From: JANQIO01 sp965229625
GTDB lineage: Bacteria > Pseudomonadota > Gammaproteobacteria > Pseudomonadales > Halieaceae
Assembly: GCA_965229625.1 (NCBI GenBank)
Contig: CBDDJJ010000001.1
Coordinates: 1,426,001 to 1,490,000 of the forward strand
Length of the DNA: 64,000 nt
Direction: 5' to 3'
Shown: in pieces, positions 48,494 through 57,114 of the stretch
Numbering within the stretch: position 1 is the stretch's first letter
Layout: the number at the start of each line of letters is the position of its first letter
Program-made: the position numbers and the translations under genes
Notes under the pieces: generated by a model
Database searches by the model: none
The model's input: only the letters and a program-made list of their open reading frames with translations
Told to the model about the DNA's origin: nothing

Positions 48494-49939
48494 ATGGATG
48501 AACCCCTGAGCAATAAGGCACCGGTACTGGTGTTTGGCGCCAGCGGCTACATCGGCTCCAACCTGGTGCCCTACCTGGCCAGCCGCGGCTACGCGGTGCG
48601 GGCCGCCGCTCGCAATCGCAAGGTCATAGAAGGCCGTCACTGGGAAGGAGTCGAGTGTGTGGCCGCCGACGCCCTCGATCCGGCTTCGCTGCAGCCTGCG
48701 CTTGAAGGGATAGATACCGCGTTCTACCTGGTGCACTCGATGGCCTCGGGGCGCAACTTCGGCCGCCTCGATCTCGAAGCAGCCGCCAATTTTCGTGCGG
48801 CCGCCGCCGCGGCCGGCATTCGGCGCATCGTCTACCTGGGAGGCCTGATCCCGGATGACCCGGAATCCCAGCACCTCAAGTCCCGCGAGGAAACCGGGGA
48901 CTACCTGCGCGCCGGGTCGGTGCCGGTCACCGAGGTGCGCGCCGGCATGATTATCGGGCCGGGCTCAGCGGCTTTCGAGGTGATGCGCGACCTGGTCAAC
49001 TACCTGCCGGTCATGGTGACACCGCGCTGGGTGGAGTCCCTGTCGCCGCCCATCGCCCTGTCCGACCTGCTGGTCTACCTGGAAAAGCTGGCCTACATCG
49101 ACGCCGCGGCCAACGGCATCTACGACGTTGGCGGACCGGACCTGTTGAGTTACCGGGCCATCATGCACACCCTGGCTGAGCGACTGCAGAAACGCCCCTG
49201 GATCATCCCGGTGCCGGTGCTGACGCCACGACTGTCCTCCTACTGGCTGCGGCTGATTACCGCGGTTCCCGTCAATGTGGCAGCGGCGCTGATCGACGGC
49301 CTCAAGCACGATGTGAAAGCGGATACCGCGCCGGTAAGGGCACTGGTCCCCCGCGAACTGCTGCCGCTGGAACAGCAGATCGATGCCGCCCTCAAGGCCG
49401 AGCGCAACCAGGCGCTGCCGGCGCACTGGGTGGAGGGCTCGATCCGCTGCCGGAATTTCGAACCACGCTATGCCTTTTATGCCAAGCAGGCCTCGGGCTA
49501 CTGCGACACCGACGCCAGCGCCGAGCGGCTCTGGGCGGAAGTGTGCCGCGTGGGCCACCGCGGTGATTTCTTCTCACTCAATGTACTGTGGTGGATTCGC
49601 CGCCTCGGCGACTGGCTGCTTGGCGGCCCCAGCTTTCGCCGCCAGCGCCGCCACGACAGTGAACTGCGCTACGGCGACGTACTGGATGCCTGGCGGGTCA
49701 TCGGCTATGACCCACCTCACAAGCTGACCCTGCTGATGGAGATGAAAGCCCCCGGCGGCGGAGTGCTGGAGTTCGAAATCCAGTCCGAAGGCGGACGCCG
49801 GCGCGTCACCGCCACGGCCTACTTTCACCCGGCCGGTGTCTGGGGACTGCTGTACTGGTACCCGCTGATTCCCGCCCACCTGTGGATCTTCAAGGGCATG
49901 ACGCGGGAGGTGTGCCGCCGGGCGGAGCAGGCACCGTGA
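48494..49939 (+). CDS. NAD(P)-binding protein with C-terminal DUF2867 domain
   Basis: 481 residues. An atypical short-chain-dehydrogenase/NmrA-like Rossmann domain ('VLVFGASGYIGSNLVPYLA', 'YLVHSMASGRNF', 'VYLGGLIPD') is followed from about residue 310 by a DUF2867-like lipid-binding (START-like) domain ('YDPPHKLTLLMEMKAPGGGVLEFEI'). Such fusions are thought to act on lipid or quinone-like molecules at the membrane. The ATG at 48494 follows the aldo-keto reductase stop by 7 bp; the longer upstream frame is inside that gene. The end overlaps the Na/Pi cotransporter start by 4 bp (GTGA). Confidence 0.85.
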   Translation: MDEPLSNKAPVLVFGASGYIGSNLVPYLASRGYAVRAAARNRKVIEGRHWEGVECVAADALDPASLQPALEGIDTAFYLVHSMASGRNFGRLDLEAAANFRAAAAAAGIRRIVYLGGLIPDDPESQHLKSREETGDYLRAGSVPVTEVRAGMIIGPGSAAFEVMRDLVNYLPVMVTPRWVESLSPPIALSDLLVYLEKLAYIDAAANGIYDVGGPDLLSYRAIMHTLAERLQKRPWIIPVPVLTPRLSSYWLRLITAVPVNVAAALIDGLKHDVKADTAPVRALVPRELLPLEQQIDAALKAERNQALPAHWVEGSIRCRNFEPRYAFYAKQASGYCDTDASAERLWAEVCRVGHRGDFFSLNVLWWIRRLGDWLLGGPSFRRQRRHDSELRYGDVLDAWRVIGYDPPHKLTLLMEMKAPGGGVLEFEIQSEGGRRRVTATAYFHPAGVWGLLYWYPLIPAHLWIFKGMTREVCRRAEQAP

Positions 49940-51630
49940 CCATGGTCGCCCTGCAGATTCTGGCGGGGCTGGGCATTTTCCTGTTTGGCATGGCCTGCCT
50001 GGAATCTGGCATTGCCGGCCTGAGCGGCAGGCGAATGAAGCGCTGGATCGGCCGCGCCACCGGCAGCGGCGTGAGCAGCGCCGGCTTCGGTGCCATGGCC
50101 ACGGCTGTTCTGCAGAGCAGCTCCATGGTCGCCCTGCTGGTACTGGCCTTCGCCAGTGCCGGCAGCCTGCCGCTGCCGAATGCCATCGGCGTCATCATCG
50201 GCTCCAATCTCGGAACCACCCTCAAGGGCTGGATCATCGCCGGCCTCGGCATCAAGGTGGATCTCAGCGCCTTTGCCCTGCCCCTGCTGGGAGTGGGCGG
50301 CATTATGCAGGTCATCTACGCGGCCGAACGGCGCGCTTACCACTGGGGCCGCACCATTGCCGGGCTCGGCCTGCTGCTGCTGGGCCTGCACGAAATGAAA
50401 GCCAGCGTCGATGCGCTGCCCGGCATCATTGATATCACCGTCCTGCAGGGCTACCACCCGGTGGTCTACCTGCTGGCAGGCACCTTGCTGACCGCGCTGA
50501 TCCAGTCCAGCTCAGCGACAGTGATGCTGACCCTGTCAGCACTTCACGGCAACTTGATCAGCCTGCCGGAAGCCGGGGCACTGGTAATCGGCGCCGACCT
50601 GGGCACCACCAGCACCACGGTGCTGGGCAGCCTCTACGGCGCGGGAATCAAGCGGCAGCTGGCCCTGGCACAGCTGGTATTCAACGGCGCCGTCGATCTT
50701 GGTGCATTTATATTCCTGCTGCCGTTGCTTCCCACCCTGTTAGGCCTGCTTGGTATCAGCGATCCACTGTACGGCGTGGTCGCCTTCCACTCAGTCATCA
50801 ACCTGGTGGGGCTGGCCCTGTTCATTCCCTTCCTCGGTAGGTTCAGCCGCTGGATCGGCAGGTTCTTCCGCGGGCCAGAAAACCGCCTGCTGTTGCTGGC
50901 GGACATCGAGTCACCAGTGCCGGAAGCGGCGCTACCGGTGATCCGGCGGGGGCTGCTGCAGCTGTTCCTGGTCGCGGTGCTTGCCAACCTGCGGCGCTTC
51001 CGGGTGCGGACCGGCATGCTCGACCTGCCGGACAAACATCGAGCCGCCCTGGACGAGGCCAGCGCCCAGCTGGTCAGCGACCCCAAGCCTGCACGTGTTT
51101 ACGAATCACTGCGCGAACAGGAATCGGCCATCATCCAGCTCAGCAACAAGCTTCAGGAAGCCAGGCTCAGCCCGTCGCAGTCCAGCCAGCTGGAGAAGAC
51201 CCAGGAAATCGCCCGGCGCGTGGTCTATGGCAGCAAGACCATGAAGGACATCAGCGGCGATATCGATGTCCTGAGGAACGCGCGGCACGACTATCCGGAC
51301 ACGGTCGGCTGGATGTATCGCCAGCAGCGGGAGTTTGTTCAGTCATTGTCGAACGACATTATCAGGCTGACCTTGTCTGAGCTAGCTGGCGAGGACCTGG
51401 AGGACGCACTGGACGAGCTCAAGCATCGCATCAACCAGCACTACGACGCCATGAACGCAAGGGCCTACCAGCGCAGCCGCGCCATCCGCGAACCGGAACT
51501 CGGCCTGTCAGTGCAGCTCAACGTGAACCGGGAAATCCGCCACGCCCATATCAACCTCCTCAAGGCCCTGCGGCGATTACGTCAGCTCACCCTCGACGCC
51601 CAACAGCCGCCGGCACCGTCGAGCGACTAA
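49936..51630 (+). CDS. Na/Pi cotransporter family protein with PhoU-like domain
   Basis: 564 residues from the GTG in GTGA, with GGAG 8 nt upstream; an ATG two codons later is an alternative. The membrane half carries the two inverted NaPi-II repeats with the paired 'LQSSSMVALL' and 'IQSSSATVML' motifs and eight or more helices. From about residue 340 a soluble all-helical PhoU-like region follows. Expected to carry sodium-coupled phosphate, though some relatives export Pi or act on other anions. Last gene of the hexR-led run; its end converges on the antiporter gene. Confidence 0.9.
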   Translation: MTMVALQILAGLGIFLFGMACLESGIAGLSGRRMKRWIGRATGSGVSSAGFGAMATAVLQSSSMVALLVLAFASAGSLPLPNAIGVIIGSNLGTTLKGWIIAGLGIKVDLSAFALPLLGVGGIMQVIYAAERRAYHWGRTIAGLGLLLLGLHEMKASVDALPGIIDITVLQGYHPVVYLLAGTLLTALIQSSSATVMLTLSALHGNLISLPEAGALVIGADLGTTSTTVLGSLYGAGIKRQLALAQLVFNGAVDLGAFIFLLPLLPTLLGLLGISDPLYGVVAFHSVINLVGLALFIPFLGRFSRWIGRFFRGPENRLLLLADIESPVPEAALPVIRRGLLQLFLVAVLANLRRFRVRTGMLDLPDKHRAALDEASAQLVSDPKPARVYESLREQESAIIQLSNKLQEARLSPSQSSQLEKTQEIARRVVYGSKTMKDISGDIDVLRNARHDYPDTVGWMYRQQREFVQSLSNDIIRLTLSELAGEDLEDALDELKHRINQHYDAMNARAYQRSRAIREPELGLSVQLNVNREIRHAHINLLKALRRLRQLTLDAQQPPAPSSD

Positions 51631-51640
51631 AGCAGGCAAT

Positions 51641-51724
51641 CGCTGGGCCGGAACCGCCACCGGCTCCCATAAGGCGGGCCCGTCGCCGCCCGTGGGACTG
51701 GCGCACACGGACCCCAGCCCAGCG
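51641..51724. terminator. Large imperfect palindrome between convergent genes
   Basis: Outer arms CGCTGGGC (51641-51648) and GCCCAGCG (51717-51724) are perfect; inner matched blocks CGCCA/TGGCG, CCCA/TGGG and GGCGG/CCGCC nest inside. It lies between the stops of the Na/Pi cotransporter (+) and the antiporter (-), so it probably ends both transcripts. No T tract. Confidence 0.45.
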
Positions 51725-51732
51725 GTGAGTTT

Positions 51733-52911
51733 TCAGGGGCTTGCATCCTGCGGCTTATCCGCACGCCGAAGCGCGTACCTTGCCGCCACGGGCCCGGTAA
51801 GCTCGAATAGCACAGTGCTGAAAATGACTACGGGCACCAGTGAGTGGTATTGCGGAAGCCTTTCTGCCGCCACGTAGGCCATCGCCATCGCGACACCCGC
51901 CTGGGGCAGCATGGCCGGGCCCATCCAGCGAATAGGCAAGCCCGATGTCCAGCCTGGCAGCTCCGCCAGGTAGCCACCCAGCAGTCGGCCCAACAGGCGT
52001 AGCAGAATATACGCGAGCGCCAGGCCACCCAGCAGCCCAAGGTCACTCGGGTCCAGCAATGTACCCGACATAACGAAAAACAGGATGGCAAAAGGCCACT
52101 CGATACTCTCCAGCGCACGAAAAGGCCGTTTATGGTGCCGGGCCAGGTTCGCCACGATCGCTCCCATCACCACGCAGGCCAGCAGATACGAAACTTCCAG
52201 GTGGGCGGCCAATCCGACACAGAGGAATACCGCCCCCAGCCCTTCCACCAGCAACGGACGTTGCGCGCGCACGCGCCCACTGGCGTAGGCCACGGGGACA
52301 CCAAGGAGAATACCCAACAAGAGTGCGCCACCCAGTTCCCAGAAGCCCTGCCGCAAGAGCACCATGGAAGGCTGTTCCCCCACCAGCATCATCGCAGTCA
52401 CCAGGCTCAAGCTGAAAACAATCAGGCCCCAGGCGTCGTCGATAGCCACCACGCCTTTCAAAAGATGCACAAACTGGCTGCTCTCGCCGGCCTCGTGGAC
52501 AACGTCGCGTGTGGCCGCAGGGTCGGTAGCAGTGGAGATCGCCGCAAACAGCAGCGCCAGCGGCAGTGGCACGCCGATGAGGACAAGACCCAGGGAAACT
52601 ACGGTATAGGTGATAAAGACCTGCACCAGTGACACCCAGGCCACCAGGTGGCCCAGCTTCCGAAGGGTGGCGCGTGTCAAGCTGCCACCCAGCAGAAAGC
52701 CGATCATTCCCAGGGCCATCACTGTCACCAGTGGGTACCAGGCCTGCAGATCTTCCGACACCCAACCCAGCCCCCCCGGCCCGGCCAGGATGCCGAACAG
52801 GATGAGCAAACTAACGCGGGGTAGCCTGGTGCGGCGGCCGACTGCTTCAAGCGCGAGGCTGAACAGGAGTACAGCCCCCAGGGGAAGCAAGGCAGCAGCG
52901 TGAGATTCCAT
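51733..52911 (-). CDS. Cation:proton antiporter (CPA family)
   Basis: 392-residue inner-membrane protein with 11-12 hydrophobic helices. 'STATDPAATRDVV' and 'VVAIDDAWGLIVFS' are the paired motifs that form the ion-binding core, with the two adjacent aspartates of electrogenic CPA2-like exchangers. No cytoplasmic TrkA-type domain is attached. Transcribed alone and divergent from iscR. Ion (Na or K) cannot be told. Confidence 0.88.
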   Translation of the reverse strand: MESHAAALLPLGAVLLFSLALEAVGRRTRLPRVSLLILFGILAGPGGLGWVSEDLQAWYPLVTVMALGMIGFLLGGSLTRATLRKLGHLVAWVSLVQVFITYTVVSLGLVLIGVPLPLALLFAAISTATDPAATRDVVHEAGESSQFVHLLKGVVAIDDAWGLIVFSLSLVTAMMLVGEQPSMVLLRQGFWELGGALLLGILLGVPVAYASGRVRAQRPLLVEGLGAVFLCVGLAAHLEVSYLLACVVMGAIVANLARHHKRPFRALESIEWPFAILFFVMSGTLLDPSDLGLLGGLALAYILLRLLGRLLGGYLAELPGWTSGLPIRWMGPAMLPQAGVAMAMAYVAAERLPQYHSLVPVVIFSTVLFELTGPVAARYALRRADKPQDASP

Positions 52912-52970
52912 GCCGGCAGTCTAGCCCGGACCCGGAGACCTCACAAAAACCTGACACTCCGCAGGGTCTT

Positions 52971-52995
52971 ATAGTTGACTAAAATACTCGGGTAT
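52971..52995 (+). promoter_or_regulatory. IscR type 1 binding site upstream of iscR
   Basis: 24 of 25 positions fit the type 1 consensus ATASYYGACTRWWWYAGTCRRSTAT (one mismatch at position 17). It covers the -35 hexamer of the promoter, so Fe-S-loaded IscR would repress its own operon. Confidence 0.85.
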
Positions 52996-53003
52996 GAGAT
53001 AGT
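52975..53003 (+). promoter_or_regulatory. Promoter of the iscR-suf operon
   Basis: TTGACT (52975-52980, 5/6), 17-bp spacer, GATAGT (52998-53003, 4/6). RNA would start near 53010, about 35 nt before the iscR ATG. The -35 is inside the IscR site. Confidence 0.65.
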
Positions 53004-53044
53004 CGCAAGCCTGTCAAGAACCCCGCCACAGGCGATTTCAGCTT

Positions 53045-53533
53045 ATGAGACTGACTACCAAGGGACGCTACGCCGTAACGTCCATCCTCGACCTCGCCCT
53101 GCACCAGGATCGCGGCCCGATTCCGCTGGCCGGCATTTCTGAGCGCCAGGATATTTCACTCTCCTACCTCGAACAGCTGTTTGCCCAGCTGCGTCGTCGC
53201 GGGCTGGTCCAAAGCGTGCGTGGCCCCGGCGGCGGCTATCACCTGGGCAAGGAGGCCACTGCCATCAGCGTGGCCGAAGTCATCGAGGCGGTCAACGAGA
53301 CCACCGACGCGACCCGCTGCCAGGGTGCCGGCGACTGCCAGAAGGGCGAGACCTGCCTGACCCATCACCTGTGGATGGACCTCAGCGACCAGATTCGTGA
53401 CTTCCTGGGGGATATCACCCTCGCCGACCTGGTGACGCGCCAGGAGATCCGCTCGATCTCTGACCAGCAGGAACAGCGGGTGGAGAACAACGAGCCCGAG
53501 GAGATGGCCGAAATTCCGGTCAGCCACGTATAG
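53045..53533 (+). CDS. iscR: IscR, Rrf2-family Fe-S sensing regulator
   Basis: 162-residue regulator that binds a 2Fe-2S cluster and adjusts Fe-S assembly to demand. The winged helix is followed by the ligand set Cys92, Cys98, Cys104 and His107, the same residues and numbering as E. coli IscR. A near-perfect type 1 site covers its promoter. Here it leads a suf rather than isc operon, the common arrangement where Suf is the main assembly machine. An acidic tail ends the protein. Confidence 0.95.
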   Translation: MRLTTKGRYAVTSILDLALHQDRGPIPLAGISERQDISLSYLEQLFAQLRRRGLVQSVRGPGGGYHLGKEATAISVAEVIEAVNETTDATRCQGAGDCQKGETCLTHHLWMDLSDQIRDFLGDITLADLVTRQEIRSISDQQEQRVENNEPEEMAEIPVSHV

Positions 53534-53613
53534 CGCTGTAGTCAATGCGTTAGTGAGTGCCATAGCTAACGCATCAGGCAACGCAGCAGCCGCAGCAAAC
53601 GAGACGAGATGTT

Positions 53614-55056
53614 ATGAGCCAGGAACAGATCGACAAGGCGATAACCCGCGAATACTCCGCTGGTTTCACCACCATGATCGAGTCCGAGACCTTCCCGCCG
53701 GGCCTCAGCGAGGACGTGGTACGTGCCCTGTCCGCCAAGAAAAACGAGCCGGAGTGGATGCTGGAGTGGCGCCTGGAAGCCTTCCGTATCTGGTCCGAGA
53801 TGGCAGATCCCGACTGGGCCCACGTGAATTATCCGCCGGTGAACTTCCAGGACATTTCCTACTACTCCTCTCCCAAGAGCATGGAGGAGAAGCGCCCCAA
53901 GAGCCTCGACGAGGTCGACCCGGAGCTGCTGGAAACCTACGAGAAGCTGGGCATTCCCCTGCACGAGCAGGCCGCCCTGGCAGGCGTCGCCGTCGACGTG
54001 GTGTTCGACTCCGTGTCAGTGGCCACGACCTTCCGTGAAAAGCTGGCAGAAGCCGGCGTGTTGTTCTGCTCCATCTCGGAAGCCGTACAGGAGTACCCGG
54101 AGCTGATCCGCAAGTATCTCGGCACCGTGGTGCCGCGCAAGGACAATTTTTACGCCGCCCTCAATAGCGCGGTGTTCTCCGACGGCTCCTTTGTCTATAT
54201 CCCCAAGGGCGTGCGCTGCCCCATGGAACTGTCGACCTACTTCCGCATCAACGAGGCCAACACCGGCCAGTTCGAGCGCACGCTGATCGTCGCCGACGAA
54301 GGCAGCCATGTCAGCTACCTGGAAGGCTGCACGGCGCCGATGCGTGACGAGAACCAGCTGCATGCCGCGGTGGTGGAGCTGGTAGCGCTGGACAACGCCG
54401 AGATCAAATACTCCACAGTGCAGAACTGGTACCCGGGCGACGACGAGGGTAAGGGCGGCATTTACAACTTCGTGACCAAGCGTGGCCTGGCCCACACCAA
54501 TGCCAAGATTTCCTGGACCCAGGTGGAAACCGGCTCGGCCATTACCTGGAAATACCCGAGCTGCATCCTGCGCGGAGACAACAGCGTCGGTGAGTTCTAC
54601 TCGGTGGCGCTGACCAACAACATGCAACAGGCGGACACCGGTACCAAGATGATCCACCTGGGCAAAAACACCCGCTCAACAATCATCTCCAAGGGCATCT
54701 CCGCCGGCAAGTCCAGCAATGCCTACCGGGGCCTGGTGCGCATGGGCCCGCGGGCCGAGGGCGCGCGCAACTACACCCAGTGTGACTCGCTGCTGATTGG
54801 CGACAAGTGCGCTGCGCACACCTTCCCGTATATCGAAAGCAAGAACCCGTCGGCAGTGGTCGAGCACGAGGCCACCACCTCCAAGGTCAGCGAAGACCAG
54901 CTCTACCTGTGCCTGCAGCGCGGGCTCGACGAGGAAAAGGCGGTCTCCATGATCGTCAACGGCTTCTGCAAGGAAGTCTTCAAGGAACTGCCCATGGAAT
55001 TTGCCGTGGAAGCAGGCAAGTTGCTCGAGGTGAGCCTGGAAGGCTCCGTCGGCTAG
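53614..55056 (+). CDS. sufB: SufB, Fe-S scaffold subunit
   Basis: 480-residue central scaffold of the SufBC2D complex on which clusters are built. Conserved blocks include 'VFSDGSFVYIPKGVRCPMELSTYFRIN', 'GCTAP', 'TNNMQQADTGTKMIHLGKNT' and 'NYTQCDSLLIGDKCAAHTFPYIE', which carries the key C-terminal cysteine. It follows iscR by 80 bp and precedes sufC by 31 bp. Confidence 0.97.
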   Translation: MSQEQIDKAITREYSAGFTTMIESETFPPGLSEDVVRALSAKKNEPEWMLEWRLEAFRIWSEMADPDWAHVNYPPVNFQDISYYSSPKSMEEKRPKSLDEVDPELLETYEKLGIPLHEQAALAGVAVDVVFDSVSVATTFREKLAEAGVLFCSISEAVQEYPELIRKYLGTVVPRKDNFYAALNSAVFSDGSFVYIPKGVRCPMELSTYFRINEANTGQFERTLIVADEGSHVSYLEGCTAPMRDENQLHAAVVELVALDNAEIKYSTVQNWYPGDDEGKGGIYNFVTKRGLAHTNAKISWTQVETGSAITWKYPSCILRGDNSVGEFYSVALTNNMQQADTGTKMIHLGKNTRSTIISKGISAGKSSNAYRGLVRMGPRAEGARNYTQCDSLLIGDKCAAHTFPYIESKNPSAVVEHEATTSKVSEDQLYLCLQRGLDEEKAVSMIVNGFCKEVFKELPMEFAVEAGKLLEVSLEGSVG

Positions 55057-55087
55057 CCTGGTTAACAACGCATTCAGAGACCACACC

Positions 55088-55834
55088 ATGTTGAAGATTG
55101 AAGACCTGCACGCGCAGGTAGAAGACAAAGACATCCTCAAGGGCCTGAGCCTGGAGGTAAACCCGGGCGAAGTGCACGCCATCATGGGCCCCAATGGTTC
55201 CGGCAAGAGCACCCTCGGCCACGTGCTGGCGGGCCGCGACGGCTACGAAGTCACTGCCGGCAGCGTGAGCTTCGAGGGCAAGGACCTGCTGGAAATGGAA
55301 ACCGAGGAACGCGCCCACGCCGGCATCTTCCTGGCTTTCCAGTATCCGGTCGAGATTCCCGGGGTCAGCAATATGGAGTTCCTGAAGGCCGCCGTGGACA
55401 CCACCCGCGAAGCACAGGGCCTTGAGGCCCTGGACACCGTCAACTTCATGAAGCTCGCCCGCGAGGCCAGCAAGGCTGTGGACCTGGACGCCAGCTTCCT
55501 CAAGCGCGGCGTCAACGAGGGTTTCTCCGGTGGCGAGAAAAAGCGCAATGAACTGCTGCAGATGATGCTGCTGGAACCGAAGCTTTGCATCATGGACGAG
55601 ACCGACTCCGGCCTCGACATCGACGCCCTTCAGGTCGTGGCGAACGGCGTGAACGCCATGCGCGGCGCGGATCGCGCCTTCGTACTCGTCACCCACTACC
55701 AGCGCCTGCTGGACTTTATCGAACCCGACTTCGTGCACGTGCTGTCCGGCGGCCGCATCGTGCGCTCTGGCGACAAGTCACTGGCGCTGGAGCTCGAGGA
55801 CAAGGGCTACGGCTGGCTCGAGGACGTCGCCTGA
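55088..55834 (+). CDS. sufC: SufC, ABC-type ATPase
   Basis: 248-residue soluble ATPase that drives conformational change of SufB-SufD. Walker A GPNGSGKS at 34-41, the signature as 'FSGGEKKRNE' and Walker B 'LCIMDETDSGLD' are complete. Its TGA overlaps the sufD ATG (TGATG). Confidence 0.97.
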   Translation: MLKIEDLHAQVEDKDILKGLSLEVNPGEVHAIMGPNGSGKSTLGHVLAGRDGYEVTAGSVSFEGKDLLEMETEERAHAGIFLAFQYPVEIPGVSNMEFLKAAVDTTREAQGLEALDTVNFMKLAREASKAVDLDASFLKRGVNEGFSGGEKKRNELLQMMLLEPKLCIMDETDSGLDIDALQVVANGVNAMRGADRAFVLVTHYQRLLDFIEPDFVHVLSGGRIVRSGDKSLALELEDKGYGWLEDVA

Positions 55835-57114
55835 TGAGTGATTTCATCAACGGCCTGCTGGTCGCCGCCGATGCGCCCGCCTGGCTGGCGAATCACCGCG
55901 ACGCCGGTAGCGCGCGCTGGCGCGACAGCCAGAAGCCGACTCGCAAAACCGAGGCCTGGAAGTACACCAGCCTGCACCTGCTGGAGCGCGACTTCGCAGC
56001 ACCTGGGCCGGTGGAGTCCGGCGCCGATGCGCTGCCCGACTTCGGTGGCACACAGCTGGTATTTGTGGACGGGCAACTGCAGGGCGATATCTCCGACCTG
56101 GCATTGCCGGAAGGCGTGCAACTGGCACGGTTCGCCGACGCCGACGCCGCCCAGGCAGAAAAGATCGCCGCCCGCCTCGGCACGGTCGTGGATGCAGACA
56201 AGCACCTGTTTGCCAATCTCAACGACGCCAATCTTAGCGACGGCCTGTTCCTTGAGGTCGATGCCAATGCGCGCCTCGAGTCACCGCTGCACCTGGTCTA
56301 CCAGACCAGTGACGGTGAACCTGCCTTCACCGTCAACCAGCGGCTGCTGGTCGTGCTGGGCGAACATGCCGAGGCCAATGTGATCGAACACTTCCTGGGC
56401 GCAAGCCCCGCCGCCTTTACCAACGGGATTACCGAGCTGGTGCTGGGCGCGGGCAGCCGCCTCCGGCACCGCCGCCTGCAGGTGGAAAGCGGTGGCGCCA
56501 TGCATATCGGTGGCGTACACGCCGAGCTTGGCCGCGACAGCCATCTCGACAGCTTCCACCTGGCACTTGGCAGTGAGCTGAAGCGGGTGGATATCGTGGT
56601 AAACCATGCGGGCCCCGGCGCTCACTGTGACCTCAACGGGATCTACCTGCTGCGCGGCAGCGAGCATGTGGATTACCACACCTGCATCGAGCACGCGGTA
56701 CCGCACTGCACCACTGACGAAGTGTTCCGCGGCATCATGGGCGATAGTTCCAGCGCAGTATTCAACGGTCGCATCCACATCCATCCGGATGCCCAGAAAA
56801 CCCGCGCCGAGCTGTCCAACAAGAACCTGCTCACCAGCACCGATGCCGAAATCAACACCAAGCCGGAGCTGGAGATCTATGCCGATGACGTACAGTGCGC
56901 CCACGGCGCCACTGTCGCCCAGCTCGACGAAGGCATGCTGCACTACCTGCGGACCCGCGGGGTAGACCGCGCCGAGGCGGAGGTAATGCTCAGCTACGGT
57001 TTTATCAACGAGCTGGTGGATGCGCTGGAGAACGAAGCTCTGCGCGACTACCTGCACCCGCTGCTGGCAGAACGGTTGACCCGCGACACGCGGCTGACGA
57101 GGCACCTGGCGTGA
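55834..57114 (+). CDS. sufD: SufD, Fe-S assembly scaffold partner
   Basis: 426-residue paralogue of SufB that completes SufBC2D. The C-terminal beta-helix region includes 'HVDYHTCIEHAVPHCTTDEVFRGIMGD', 'FNGRIHIHPDAQKT' and 'CAHGATVAQLDEGMLHYLRTRGV', typical of SufD. The ATG overlaps the sufC stop; the stop overlaps the sufS GTG (GTGA). Confidence 0.95.
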   Translation: MSDFINGLLVAADAPAWLANHRDAGSARWRDSQKPTRKTEAWKYTSLHLLERDFAAPGPVESGADALPDFGGTQLVFVDGQLQGDISDLALPEGVQLARFADADAAQAEKIAARLGTVVDADKHLFANLNDANLSDGLFLEVDANARLESPLHLVYQTSDGEPAFTVNQRLLVVLGEHAEANVIEHFLGASPAAFTNGITELVLGAGSRLRHRRLQVESGGAMHIGGVHAELGRDSHLDSFHLALGSELKRVDIVVNHAGPGAHCDLNGIYLLRGSEHVDYHTCIEHAVPHCTTDEVFRGIMGDSSSAVFNGRIHIHPDAQKTRAELSNKNLLTSTDAEINTKPELEIYADDVQCAHGATVAQLDEGMLHYLRTRGVDRAEAEVMLSYGFINELVDALENEALRDYLHPLLAERLTRDTRLTRHLA

